DNA of 64,000 nucleotides from Pseudovirgaria hyperparasitica (taxonomy: Eukaryota; Ascomycota; Dothideomycetes; Acrospermales; Acrospermaceae): positions 186,001 to 250,000 of the forward strand of contig NW_022985552.1 in NCBI RefSeq assembly GCF_010093815.1, given 5' to 3'. Shown here piece by piece: positions 33,503 to 45,099 of this stretch (positions within the stretch are counted from its first letter, which is position 1; each line of letters opens with the position of its first letter). The position numbers and the translations under genes are program-made. A model generated the notes under the pieces. The model ran no database searches. It worked only from the letters and a program-made list of their open reading frames with translations, and was not told the DNA's origin.

Positions 33503-36101
33503 TCAAAACAAATGAGCAATACTCCTTAACTCAGGACTAACAGCCTCTTTACTCCTCAACGTAAGTCCAGCAGCCCTCTGTGCCAGTCCGACCACTTCTT
33601 CGACTCTTCTCCCCTTCAAGATACCCGCGACTACCGCGCCCAAGAACGTATCACCCACCCCATTGACACTGACCACATCTTCACCCACCAACACCTCAGG
33701 TGGCTCAAATAGTCTCATATACACGCCACCAACCCCACTCCCATCCACATTAGTTCTACTGAGCACATACGGCTTATACTCCGCCCTATGCAACCTCTCA
33801 TCTCCCCTTGGCAGCAAACTAGTCAACAGCACACCCTTGGGCCCCAATTTCGTCAAAATCGTCGGTATGAAAGGCAGCAACTGAATGCCCATCTGTGGAA
33901 TCCCCTGGTCCACCAAGTCCGCATTCGTCGCGTGCGTCAGCGCCGTACGCAGCCCACTTGACGATATCCCCAGCGCGTCAATGACCTCCCACCAGTCCTG
34001 CCTGCTCAGCAGCGCTTGCTGTGCTGTGGCATGCATAGCCGCGAGCTCGTGCTGGTTTGGTGTCGCGATATCGACGATATGCTGCGGGAACACCCCGATG
34101 TCAGATGCGGTGCCGTGTGCGGGGCCGGAGAGGAAGCGCGCAGCTTTCGATGTGCTGACGGGCTCGAAGGCGGTTGTAGCACCGACGGCTTTGCCGGCTC
34201 TAAGCCAGGTGTGTGCTGCGTCGCGGGACCAGTTACCGTCTACGACGACGCATGCTGGGGTGAAGGTGCGGTCAGTGATGGAGGGCCATAGCGAGGGGAT
34301 TGATGCTGACGGGATGTCCTCGAGGATGGTCATGTCGGCCATGGCGAGCATGAGGTCTTTATTGGCGTCATTGACGGCGATGTATTGGGCTGTGCGGGCG
34401 GAGGAGGCGGAGGAGAGTGTTTTGATGCCTTCTGTGCTGAACTTTTGGGACTGTAGTTGTACAACTGCGGCATGGCCGCTTAAGTCATCGCCGATGGCGG
34501 TGCAGAGGGAGACTGAGCTACCTAGGTAGTGGAGAGCTTTGGCAATGTTGTGACCTACACCGCCGAGGGTTTGAGTGATGCGAGATGGGTTAGAGGTATG
34601 AAGTTGAGGTGTGGTGCTCGTCTCAGAGGGAGTACCGGAGAAAGGGGTATAATCGCAGGCAAAATCTACGGCTAGAGCACCAGCAACAATGACTTCAGTG
34701 TTCGCAGTTTCAGCAGCTTCAAGAGGTGTTACAGGTATCTCAGATGAAGAAGATGAACTTGGCGTAGAAGCAACAGAGACAGTAGACGTAGTAGACGGCA
34801 TGAACGTATTTGAAACACTACGTACATGTCCAATCAGTCCGAGGGTCTCCGAAAGTCAACGATATATCTCACCCAGTCTCGGCTCCCCTCTCATTTGCTT
34901 CTAATAGACCAAGTTCCCGGGCTACGATTGTACCACGTCTTACGTTGGATTCGATGAGAGCTCTGTTCGCAGGTATGCTGTTCCCCTTGGTCAACTCCTT
35001 GATTTTGTTCAGAATGTATGGCGTATTAGCGTTTCCATATGCCCCTGCGGCCTCAGCTTCCTTGATGGCTTCCGCAATCACCAAGTCCATCTCTGCCTTC
35101 GGAATCTGGAATTCTTCAGGGATAGGATTTGCAAAGACAAGGCCAGACTTGATTCCAAGTGAATTTTGAGCATCTGAAATGGTTAGTGATCCTTTACTTC
35201 GGCACAAGAGCAACCCTTACGTATGATGGCAGCAGCCTCGATTTCATCTTGAATTGTGACCGGGCTTTTCACACCGCTATCACGAGACCAAAACGCCGGA
35301 AAATCGACATTTCCCTGTCGTCCATCGGCGAATGTGCCGACCCCTGCGCCTTCAGTCTCTAGATATTCAATCGTCCGTCCTATGTCCAGGAAACTCTTGC
35401 ACCCACTACTGACCACTGCTACAGGGGTCCTGCCGAGTTCTGTCAGATCTGCTGATATATCCATGGACGACTCAGCGCCACGATGGACACCACCTAGTCC
35501 CCCAGTTGCGAAAACCTTGATACCAGCTAAATGGGCCAGAACCATGGTTCCAGCTATTGTCGTACCTCCATTGAAATTCTTGCCGACAAGTCTCTGGTAA
35601 CTGAAATCAGAGAGGTATGCAAGGAAAGGGTCCAGATCATTCATACCATTCCACAAACATAACTTAAATCACGTCTAGAGAGCTTCAAAGTCGTGTCTTT
35701 CCCGGCAGACGCAGTTAGTCGGATGAGCTCTTCTGCATCAAGGCCAACACGGGCTACTCCATCAATGACTCCTATAGTTGCTGGGACACCACCATTCACG
35801 CGGACTATACTTTCTAGATGCGATGCTAATGCAACATTGTCTGGATATGGGAAGCCTACCATGTGTCAGCTTCAGTCAAGCTTCTACACTTGACAAGTGG
35901 CGATCAGGCCTGACCGTGCGTATATATAGTGGTCTCCAAAGCCACAACTGGTTTGCCTGAATTCAATGCTTCTCTCACTTCATCATGCACCCGAATAAAA
36001 CTGTTGTTCTTTGTGCTAGCATGCCGCCAACGGATGGATGATGCCTGCCTGACAGTACAGCGTAGGGCTGATGTCCGTCCAAAGACCCCAAACATAGCCA
36101 T
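33503..36101 (-). CDS. Bifunctional pseudouridine-5'-phosphate glycosidase / PfkB-type kinase
   Basis: Five exons: 36101-35915, 35855-35647, 35593-35221, 35173-34873, 34817-33503; introns of 47-59 nt; predicted 794 aa. The N-terminal half is a PsuG glycosidase (VVALETTIYTHGFPYPDN, LSRRDLSYVCG, NGGTTIAGTM, FATGGLGGVHRG, CKSFLDIGRTIEYLETEG). It cleaves pseudouridine 5'-phosphate to uracil and ribose 5-phosphate. The C-terminal half is a PfkB carbohydrate kinase (GGVGHNIAKAL; catalytic NGVGDTF near the end) that would phosphorylate pseudouridine first. The two halves are separate genes in bacteria and fused in many fungi. Start at the ATG at 36101 (MAMFGVFGRT); the first ~40 residues are Arg/Ser-rich without acids, like a mitochondrial presequence. 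Convergent with the chaperone gene, divergent from OST1. Confidence 0.92.
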
Positions 36102-36348
36102 AATTGATATGGCACCCAATCAGGAAGAGAATGGATGTTTGGTGTGCTAAAGCGATCGTACTGCAGCAAATCCATACGCGGGACGAGGCAGCGTGGGGGT
36201 CATCTGCCAAGACTTTCGCGAAGCTGATGCATCGTGGCCGGAACATCTGCTGTGGAGAAGTGAACTTGAATGGAAGCATCAACAGGACCACAACCATAAA
36301 CACAGCCACCACAGTCTTGATGCTGGGCTCGATAAACACATACCCAGC

Positions 36349-37988
36349 ATGATACTCCTACCTACCATTGCGAGCTGCTTGACAGCATTCGCATCTCTCA
36401 CGGCCGCGCAATCGAACTTCTCAGAACCCAAGCTCTCGAAACAGATACTCCCAGCAGAATTTAAGCCCCCGCAGGTGTTCCGGAATACCAATCTCGTGAA
36501 GAACATTGACTTGAGCAAGGAGTATGCGAGAGAGACTGTCAATCTCATCATTGAGAATATCGACTCCAGACCACAGTCGGAATACTATCTTCCCTTCGAA
36601 TCAGCGCTCATTGCTCGCATCGGCGGCTTCGAAGTTAGAGACAAGAAGGACGCATCGAAAGATGCCTTTAGAGTCGAGGTTGTCGAATATGACACAGAAA
36701 GGTCAACTAAACAGATTCTATGTAATTGTTCTATGCTGACGCTCATCAGTTCCACCGAGTTTTATCGAATCCACCTCCCCTCGCCTCTAAAGCCAAAGGA
36801 AACCCTAACACTTAGCATCTCATACACCGTCCTCTCCGCCCTCGAGCCTCTTCCCGCAGAAATCGAGCAAGTTGCAAAGCAATACGTCCAATACACCTTC
36901 TCCGCCTACACGCCGTCCGCCTACCTGACCCAAAAGCAAAAGACCAAGCTCAAATTCCCAACCTCCGACGTCCCAGACTACTCCAAGCTCCCCAAAGCCA
37001 CCAACGCCGATGGCAAAGAAGATCCGCAGAAGCAAGGCAAAGAATTCACATATGGTCCGTATGCCGACATTCCCGCCGGCGCCTCCGCGCCCGTCGCCGT
37101 GCGCTACGAGTTCACGAAGCCCCTCATCCACGCCTCGCTCCTAGAGCGTGACATCGAGATCTCGCACTGGGGCGGCAATATCGCGTTCGAAGAGCGCTAC
37201 TGGCTCACGAACCGCGGCGCCAAGCTCAAGGACCACTTCTCGCGCGTCTCCTGGGCCATGACCCAGTTCCAGAAACCCGCGACGTTTGCGCTCAAGGAGC
37301 TCAAATTCCCCCTCGCCGTCGGCTCAGTCAATCCGTACTTCACAGACGACATCGGCAATGTCAGCACAAGCCGCTTCCGCAGTAACGCCCGCGAGGCAAA
37401 TCTCGAGCTGAAGCCGCGCTACCCGCTGTTCGGCGGCTGGAACTACAAGTTCCGCGTCGGCTGGGACGCCGATCTGAAAGGCTACCTGCGGAAACTCAAA
37501 ACGGGCGATGGCTATATCCTCAAGGTGCCCTTCCTCGAGGGCCCAAAGGCATCCGAAGGCATCGAGTACAAGCGCGTCGAGCTCCGCGTCGTCCTGCCCG
37601 AAGGCGCACAGTACGTTTCTTACCCCCCCTCCCCCAAAACACCCCTCCCCCCTCTCTACACACACACCACTAACCACACCAACCAACTCTCAGAAACATC
37701 AAATTCGACACCTCCATCCCGCTCATCGCAAGCGACACCACCCTCCACCACACCTTCATGGACACGCTCGGCCGGCCCACCGTCTCGCTGACGGCCATCA
37801 ATCTCGTCGACGATCTGCGCGAGCGCGACCTCATCATCACGTACGACTATGCCTTCCTGGCCGGGTTCAGGAAGCCGATTGTCATTTTCAGTGCGCTTGT
37901 CGCTGTGTTTACGGTGGCGTGGGTGGTGGGGAGTATTGATGTCAGTATTGCGGCGAAGAACAAGAACAAGAAGATCACGAAGAGGTGA
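36349..37988 (+). CDS. OST1: Oligosaccharyltransferase subunit Ost1 (ribophorin I)
   Basis: ER membrane subunit of the complex that transfers the glycan to Asn in nascent proteins. Model: exons 36349-36701, 36750-37610, 37694-37988; introns of 48 and 83 nt; predicted 502 aa. Signal peptide MILLPTIASCLTAFASLTAAQS. Family blocks include FRNTNLVKNIDLSKEYARE, EYYLPFE, THPLPSPL-like LPSPLKPKETLTL, EISHWGGNIAFEERYWLTNRGAKLKD and HTFMDTLGRPTVSLTAINLVDD. One C-terminal membrane helix (IVIFSALVAVFTVAWVVGSI) precedes a basic cytosolic tail ending KKITKR. The first intron is a multiple of three and open in frame, so it is less certain; removal gives YDTERSSTEFYRI, which fits the family better. The second join (EGAQNIKFDT) is clear. 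Confidence 0.92.
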
Positions 37989-38361
37989 ACAGAGAGGGTG
38001 GATAAGAAGGGTCAGATGGCTGATTCTATCTTCGATGTAGTAGTATTTAGAGGGTAGAGGGAGGGACGGAGGGACGAAAGGAAACACGTAGTATGATTTG
38101 CAGGTTCATGAAAAGTATAGATTCTATCACAGAGAATTGTATACAATACCATTACGGATTATCTTATACACACCGCAGCAATACACCATCAAAATTTACA
38201 GACGCGGAATACAACCCACAAAGGACGTCCTCTCTCACACGCCCTCACACACACACACCCTCACACACACACACACACTCTCTCTCTCTCTCTTTCTCTA
38301 CACAAGTACATCCCAACCAAGCAGCCAACACGCGACACCCAAGAAAAAAATCCTTATTCCT
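37989..38361. other. Intergenic, convergent 3' flanks with CA/CT repeats
   Basis: Between OST1 and VTC4 stop codons. Contains a mixed CA and CT simple-sequence tract (38232-38297). Nothing else seen. Confidence 0.6.
38232..38297. repeat. CA/CT microsatellite tract
   Basis: Runs of CACACA interrupted by CCCT, passing into CTCTCT. It lies in the convergent 3' region of OST1 and VTC4. Confidence 0.85.
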
Positions 38362-40997
38362 CTACCCCTTCAAACCCCCTTTATTCCCCGCACCACCACC
38401 CACTCTCAACCCGAAACTCACCGCCACACTAACCAACAAGCCAAAGCAAAGCACACTCGGTCCAAACCAGTCATGATAACTGACCGCCCTCCTCTTCCGC
38501 GTCATGCGCACTCTCCACAGGTACAAGCCCAAGCTATACAACATTGCCGCCGCCGCAACGAGCGTAAACGCCCACGCACTCAGCAGCGCCAGGCCATCGC
38601 CGAAATTGAGCAACGCGGCCGCTATCGACGCGAGGATGATGCTGAACTCGAGCCATGCGAGGAACGTGCGCTCGGTGGCGAGATGGACTTTCGGCTCGAT
38701 GCGAACGGGGACATGGATGCGTTTGCCTGGGGGCGCTTTGAAGCGCTTCGTCTCGCCCGTGTACTTCGGGATGCCGAGTTGGGTGGTTTGTACAGGCATG
38801 GTGGAGCCATGCGGGCTGAGTTTCTTGCCCATTGACGAGAGCTTTGAGCCGAGATTGACGATGTGATGCTTGGCGATGGTTTGGTAGTAGTGTAAGCCAC
38901 CGACGCGGCGAGCTTCTTCAAGTTCGTGGTTTGCAAGCTCCTCGTCTTCATCGTCTGAGTCGTAGAGCGGGTAATCATTCGCAGTATTAGGGGCTGCAGC
39001 AATGCGTTCTTCAACGTCAAGAGAGTTGCCGGCGGCGCCATTGACTTCACCATTGCTGGCAGTTCCGTAGTCGCGGCGTTGTTCGAGATCATGTTGCTCC
39101 AAAGCATCACGGGCAGCACGGAGGCGACGGAGATCTTCATTCTCTTCCACAACGGGAGGCTCTTCGTCTTCAAAATCGTCGTCATCTGAATCAGGGTCCA
39201 TATTGCCACTGGTAGAGATATCGGTCGATTGGCCTGGACGGTCGATTCCGAACTTATGGGTGATGGGTTTACGAATATCCACATCCATCTGAGGCATCCA
39301 GAATGGGATCAGGTGGATACGATTAGGATTGAGAGTTGCCGTTCCGTGGATGAATTTACTGAACTTGGGTACAGCCTCGACGAGATGACAGGCTGTCAAG
39401 TCTCGGATCCATTGTGGTGGCTCCTGACCAGCTTGAGTCTGCAGCTTGACTTCCAGAACAGCGTACGGAAAGAGTTCCAAATCTTCTTGAGGGACCTTTT
39501 TGAATGGAAAGTCGATGCCAGCATCAGGTCTTCGCCAATTCTTGCCAGCACGGGTCTTCCCATCGAGGTTGTCCTCCCGGATCATGGTAAGCTCTGAGTC
39601 TAACGAAACACGGACGCGAGCATCCCCGGGGAGTTGGAACGCTGTACGGTGGTAGAATGATCGAGTAACAGGTACAAGCCTCCGTGTGATCACTCGATAT
39701 TGGATCTCTCGGGCCAGCTGTTCCTCCTCGTCTATCGCCTTCTCACTCTTCTTTCCTTCTCTCCGATCCTTCTCAAAGATTGATTCCACCGTCAGCTTCC
39801 CAGAAAGGTAGTCATTGACGTTCTTCTCCTTGAGCTTGAAACGAGCTTTGACCGATTTCTCTCCAGTCCAATCTTCTCGGTGCGTCTTTCGTTCAATAAA
39901 AATGTTGTCCTCGTTCATCCCACCGTACCACCGTAGACGAATTGCTTCTGCTCCCTCGGTCTTCTTCAAGCGACCCATGTACAATTCCCAGGTATCAGTG
40001 TTGTCGTAATAGATGGATGAAATGGCCGAGTCACTGGGATCCCACTCCTTGTTGGCATTGAATACGAGAACGGGAAGATGCTGAGGCAGTTTAGTTTGTA
40101 CGTCTCGAAATGTATGCCTATATAATACGTACCTTCATAAGAATGAGCTTGACTTCAGTAATGTTATCCGGGTGGACCCAGTACTTCGTAGTCTGGCGAA
40201 CGAAATTCTGCTGCTTCCCGCCCGCTGAAGAGTCTCCTTTGACTGGATTGCCACGCGTCCGGACGAGATCATATAGCTTCGAAAGCTTGACAATGAATGC
40301 ATCGTAGTTGTCCTTGAAAAACGGTTTTGCTTTTAGTCTGGCAGCGAAGACCGGCTTCAGGTGCCAGCTAGTTTGTTTCTACTCGCGTGTTAAAAATGCC
40401 TGAAAAGAGAGATGAGGTCTACACACATCGTGTTTCTTGATAATCTTCTGGAAACCCGTGTAATTCAACTGCACGAACTTTGCAAGGTCATGTACGTCCG
40501 CAATGATATCACTCAAGTCTTCTTCCAGCAGCAAGAAGTCCTCTTCTGTAGGAGCATCCACTTGACTACCACGCAGCTCATCCGCAGCCTGCCTTTCCGC
40601 CCTGGAGACGACATCATTGACTTCCTTCTCGGAAGCCTTTATCCTCTGCACAATCTCCCTACTCTTCACCTCTTGAAAGTCTGCGACCTTGCCCAGCTCC
40701 TGCTCAAGCTCTCGAACAAATCTGCGCTCATTGTCTTCGGTCCATGGCTTCCTGTTCGGCTTCGGATTCGTCTTTGTAGGGGCAGTCACAAAGTCGGTCT
40801 TGAGCTGGGCTTTCAGGTCATCGTATGCGATGTAGTAATAATACCAATCCTTGAGCAAGGAGGATCGAAGCTGCTGACCGAATCTGCAATTGACTAGGAT
40901 TAGCGACGGCTGCTTCTGAAGCTCCTCATTGGAAGCACGAGACAGGGCTGTGTAGCTAGGGAGAGAAATCATTGGATAAGCTCATGACATACCTCAT
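38362..40997 (-). CDS. VTC4: Vacuolar transporter chaperone, polyphosphate polymerase Vtc4
   Basis: Makes polyphosphate from ATP and moves it into the vacuole as part of the VTC complex. Four exons: 40997-40993 (only ATGAG), 40883-40427, 40378-40133, 40080-38362; introns of 109, 48 and 52 nt; predicted 808 aa. The 5-nt first exon gives [26 protein letters not shown], the canonical SPX start. SPX domain about 1-180 (inositol pyrophosphate sensor). The catalytic tunnel follows: [18 protein letters not shown] with Arg284/Arg286, [19 protein letters not shown] with Lys301/Lys314, AVLEVKL and [10 protein letters not shown]. The lysines and arginines required in Vtc4 are kept, which excludes the inactive Vtc2/3 type. 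An acidic linker and three membrane helices end the protein. Confidence 0.94.
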
Positions 40998-42198
40998 ACT
41001 TGCAAAAAAGCAACGCACGACCTACAGTAAAGAATGACAATCAATTGGAGAAAGACTTCAGACAAAGAGAGAAGAAGCTTGAGAAGCGCCGTGGGGAAAG
41101 TTGGAAAGTGATGCAAGTAATGAGGTGAAAAGCGGCCTGCACTGGCGGCGTTCCGACAAGCAACGGCGTTGGGCGGGGCAGCCAAAGAGAGAGGCTGGGA
41201 TGGGCACGTGCGGTCCTTTCCCTTGAGGCTCAAGCTGGGAATAGCAGAGGCGTGGGCTTCAATTGCCGGGCAGGTAATTAATTAGTTTATCGACAATGAA
41301 GAACTTCCATTTACCCTACCGAAGCCCAATGGTGCAGCAGTCCTGACGTGGGAATAGAGTTGAGTTGCTAGGAAACAAGACTCACGAGACGCTCAAGCCT
41401 CATGCAGACGCAATGCAATGAGCATCCGATGCTAATGTCGTCTGGTGCGAGAGAACGAGCATTGACGCCGGAACGCATGTAGTACATTAAGTAGTACGGG
41501 AGTCATTGCATTTAGTTGATCAAAGACTCCAGTAGAGTAGATACATGCTGCATGCATGCAGGACATCCGGTAGAGTCATCTTGACGCAATTGGGGATCTT
41601 GTACGAATGCATCATGATTGGTGCACCAAATGCCCATAGTATATGATATGATATCCGACATGTAGATACTGTCCAGCGAAACATTGGTAACCCATTACCA
41701 TAATCCAAGCTATTACGACCATGTTGAGAATTTCTTTGATCGCGTCCTCTCTGATGTCTTCACTCTACAGTTAGTTCTACATCCTACCGTCCATCTCGCA
41801 ATAGGCTTTAGATCCATCCATACAGCTTAATTCTCAAAGCATCCCCGATGTTACTACAAACTGGGCAGAATGTTAAACCACATACTCAAACTTTTCGATC
41901 CGGAAATTCGTAATATCGTAGCGGGCGTGTCAGGCCAACTTGTAAATGTCCACTACTCCAAGGGTATCGCTGAAAAACATCACCATTACATGGTAACCAC
42001 ACTCTGATCTGCGCAGGACCGAGGCCAAAGGACAGTACGCGGGCTGGCCGCGAGTAGACTCCACGTGTCCAAATGTACTACAGCGCACATGCTGAGTCTG
42101 CTATATATTTCTCCCTCCATGGCAGAAGGTGTTGCACAATTTTTGCCTAGAGCTTCGCCAGGGTCTGATAAATCCAATGCGATACGCTTTTATATGCA
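40998..42198. other. Intergenic: VTC4 promoter, then no gene seen
   Basis: The VTC4-proximal part holds CACGTG at 41205; another CACGTG lies near 42062. The middle (41280-42050) shows no gene and no repeat beyond short ATGCATGC runs. Confidence 0.5.
41205..41210. promoter_or_regulatory. CACGTG E-box, candidate Pho4-type site of VTC4
   Basis: The palindromic hexamer stands about 210 bp upstream of the VTC4 ATG. In yeast, VTC genes belong to the PHO regulon and Pho4 binds CACGTG. Homologues (e.g. NUC-1, PacP-like bHLH factors) act in filamentous fungi. The hexamer is seen; its use here is inferred. Confidence 0.45.
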
Positions 42199-43001
42199 TC
42201 AAGGACCGGCGCGAGATTTCGGTAAAGGTGGCATCGGAGGAGCAGCCCCATCTCTCGTCGATGGAGGAGAGAACGTAGCTCTGAGGTCTTTGAAACTAAG
42301 CGCGAAAATATAGTAAGTATAGGTCGCAACAGTATCATAAGCTATGCGACATACCTTCTTGTCTTCCTCAAGCCACCACTACCGAACCACTTCTTAAACC
42401 CTTTAGAGCTCTTCGTTGTTTGTGAGTCCTACGACGCTGTTAATGCCATGATATACACTCGCTCGACGTAGAGAACACTCACCTGCTCCCCGCTATTTCG
42501 TATTGTGCCATTCTCACTCCCACTATGCCTGCTGTGTCCACTGCCAGTACTGCTATCATTGCCATTGAGGTAGTCGGACGGAGCAGGCGGCACCCATCGC
42601 TCTGTATCCCCACAGACCACAACAAACCAGCCAACCTTCTCTCCTGGCGCAAGCTGGTCTCGTAGCTCAATCAACGAGCCCCAAGCTTCATTGTCCACTC
42701 CCTTGCCTCTGACCTCTTCTACGTCAATGCCCAGCTTGACCTCATGCACAATATCGCAAACGTATGCGAAAGGCTGCGATTTGATATTCTCGTCGAGCGG
42801 ATCGTACTGTTCGACAAACCGCAAGCTCGGCAGGGTCGACATGAGGTGTGGGTACAAGGTGGTGAAATTCTGTAGCATGGTCTTCGTTGTAGCTGGAGCT
42901 ATTAGCCATTCAGCAGCAGCGTCTTCGAGGTTCTGGAGGATGATATGGATCCGTATGAGCGATCGCGGCCAACGGAAGCCATGGACGAGGTAGGTCGGCA
43001 T
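42199..43001 (-). CDS. Conserved fungal protein of unknown function
   Basis: Three exons: 43001-42483, 42428-42355, 42295-42199; introns of 54 and 59 nt; predicted 229 aa. The N-terminus MPTYLVHGFRWPRSLIRIHI and the core (DAAAEWLIAP, LPSLRFVEQYDP, PFAYVCDIVHEVKLGID, LAPGEKVGWFVVVCGDTERW) look like a compact, well-conserved fungal domain that I know only as hypothetical. The C-terminus is a basic, Pro-rich tail (KGFKKWFG, KTRSFKDLRATFSPP, PPMPPLPK). If the second intron is not removed, translation ends at YVA a few codons past exon 2. The spliced version gives a better coding tail and has a TTACTAT branch site. Soluble; no signal peptide or membrane helix. Confidence 0.8.
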
Positions 43002-44307
43002 GGCGATGAGGGTGACCTAAGAAGCGACAGGGCATAGAAGTGGTGAGAGTGAGAGGCAGTCAGCACAGAATGAGAAAAGATATCGTGTGCAGGCGGCCAA
43101 GAGGCCTTCAGTGATTGGAGCTGGTGCCAGAGTGAGGTCCTTGTCGAGGTCGGTTAGATGGATTGAGGCTGGAAGGACGAATGCTTGTCATTCCCTCAGA
43201 CGGAAGGGTCATCTAATCAATAGTGACTCTGTCAGGACACCCGACCGCTGTCGTGAGCAATAATCATGGAACAAGGTTGTAGTGCGACTGCTTCCGACAA
43301 TGTGACGAGCGGATAGCGTCCTGTCTTTGGACGTCTTCCTCTTTCTGTCCCGGGAATATGGTGATACACAATTTACTAGCTTGGTGGCTAGCAAACACGG
43401 AGAAAGCTGAAGACAAGAAGGTTCCGATGGTATGACTAGGATAGGGAGTCGGAGGGACAGGAGTAGATGTGACTGAGGCGCACAGAATACGACATCAAGC
43501 AACCGAGTCAGATGAAAGATATTAACGGTGTGATTCGAACACGAAAAAAGGCTGAAAGTTGGCGAGAAAGATGCTCCTCATTTGCGCTTGGCGGGGCTGT
43601 CCCTAGCTGTGAGACCCCTGTCAATCAGGGCATAACTGTTTAGCGTCATCTAAACGGTCTGTTGGCTCCCGCTGTCACGAGCCAATCTCATTCGCTGCTC
43701 TCCTCCTTGTAAGTAAGCAGTAGTAATCCCCAACACCCGTTAAACAACACGAAGCGAGATTCAAAAAGTCAAAACATTCAACAGTGGGTATTCGCTAGTG
43801 GTCACCCACCTAACTACTAATCCACCCCTAACCAGCTTAAATAGGCGGGAGCGAACGGGACCGCTTGCTTTCTGGTTGGTATGGCCGAATGTGCTGACCG
43901 TAATTTGAATGCTCATTATACCCAGTAACACAGAAACGCAAAAGCAAACGCAAAGACGTACCGAGAGAAGTCCTTCCTCGTTCCAGGTCCCACATTTCAA
44001 AATACACAGGCTTATGCTTCAAACAGGCACTTCAAGATTAATCGCTGAATGACTGTTCATGAGGACTGATAATGGTAGTATGATATGTTCAATCTACATA
44101 CAAAATATAAGAAAATGTATAGCAGGGCAGGCGCTTGGGTATCATGTGATGCTCGCGCCAGAGCATCGAAAAATGAGAGAAGGCAATAGTGTATTTTACG
44201 CCAAGCCATGCTTTATGTCCAAACGTCATTACAATGTTGTATTCGAAAGTTTGATCAAACGGCCCAGACTGCCAGCAACAAAGTCACCGGACTCGTTTGT
44301 CCTCGGA
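43002..44307. other. Intergenic, no gene seen
   Basis: Short frames only. A GATTCGAAC string at 43532-43540 recalls a tRNA T-loop but lacks the rest of a tRNA. Confidence 0.45.
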
Positions 44308-45099
44308 TTAGAAGCAGCTCAGGTTCCGTGCCACAGTGGGTCTAGCAGACGAACTTTTCAGGCTGCCGGCCTCGCTATGTTGAGGGAGGGACAATCGATG
44401 TCTCCTCACACTGCAGCTGTCGTCGCCATTCTTTTCGTCGTAGAATTTGGCTGGAACACGTGGGCAGAGCCATCGTGGGGCGACCTTCCGCCAGAGACCT
44501 CGCAGACCACTGTGCATCCGATCTATCTCTGCGTACTGCTGTCGACGAGTGTCTGGTGACGTCCAGTGTATAATGGTAGGTGGCACGGGTTCGTAGAGCT
44601 CTTCCTCTTCCTCTTCCTCTTGGTCGGGGTATTCAAGTCTAGTAGTAGTTATTGGTGGAGACCGTGAGTATGGCATGTTGGTCCCAAAATTCAACACAGT
44701 AGTGAACGGGATAACGTTCTCTCGCTTTGGACTCGATGGTGCAGAGTAGGGCCCTTGGGGCAGACTTTGGAAAAGTGAAACGCTTTGTCGATGGAAGTCG
44801 ACAGCCTCTTGAGTGGTCATGCGACGAGGTATGGCTCCATGGGAAGTATGTGCTCTGGCTAGACCTGGTCTCTTTCCGGACTGAGTTGATGAGCGTCGTG
44901 AATCAGCTCTTCTGTGCTTCCTATCACTGGAGCTTGAAGACGTTGCTACCGAGTCTCGTCGCCGTACTTGTCGCCGGTCACCATCTTCGACGACTCTGTC
45001 GGAACGAGGGGTGTCGGAAGAAGAGACTGTGCCGTATATTGATATGGGTGTGGCGTTACGACCGAACCGTTCAAGGGTTGGAGGTTTCTCGACGGTCAT
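44308..45099 (-). CDS. Fungal protein of unknown function, mostly disordered
   Basis: Single exon, 263 aa from the ATG at 45099 (MTVEKPPTLERFGRN); the frame is open further upstream but without an ATG. The N-terminal 130 residues are Ser/Arg-rich and likely disordered. A run of acidic residues (DQEEEEEEELYEPVPP) precedes the only compact part: TIIHWTSPDTRRQQYAEIDR, GLRGLWRKVAPRWL and KFYDEKNGDDSCSVRRHRLS. This pattern of Trp, basic and Cys residues looks conserved, and resembles short uncharacterised proteins found across Pezizomycotina. No membrane helix or signal peptide. Function unknown. Confidence 0.7.
   Translation of the reverse strand: MTVEKPPTLERFGRNATPISIYGTVSSSDTPRSDRVVEDGDRRQVRRRDSVATSSSSSDRKHRRADSRRSSTQSGKRPGLARAHTSHGAIPRRMTTQEAVDFHRQSVSLFQSLPQGPYSAPSSPKRENVIPFTTVLNFGTNMPYSRSPPITTTRLEYPDQEEEEEEELYEPVPPTIIHWTSPDTRRQQYAEIDRMHSGLRGLWRKVAPRWLCPRVPAKFYDEKNGDDSCSVRRHRLSLPQHSEAGSLKSSSARPTVARNLSCF

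Noticed and set aside
38098-38835. 245-codon plus-strand frame antisense to VTC4
   Set aside because: Driven by the CA/CT repeat at its start and the reverse frame of VTC4 beyond; no homology.
43525-43545. tRNA-like T-loop string GATTCGAAC
   Set aside because: No matching T-stem of five pairs, no acceptor stem and no A-box at the right distance.
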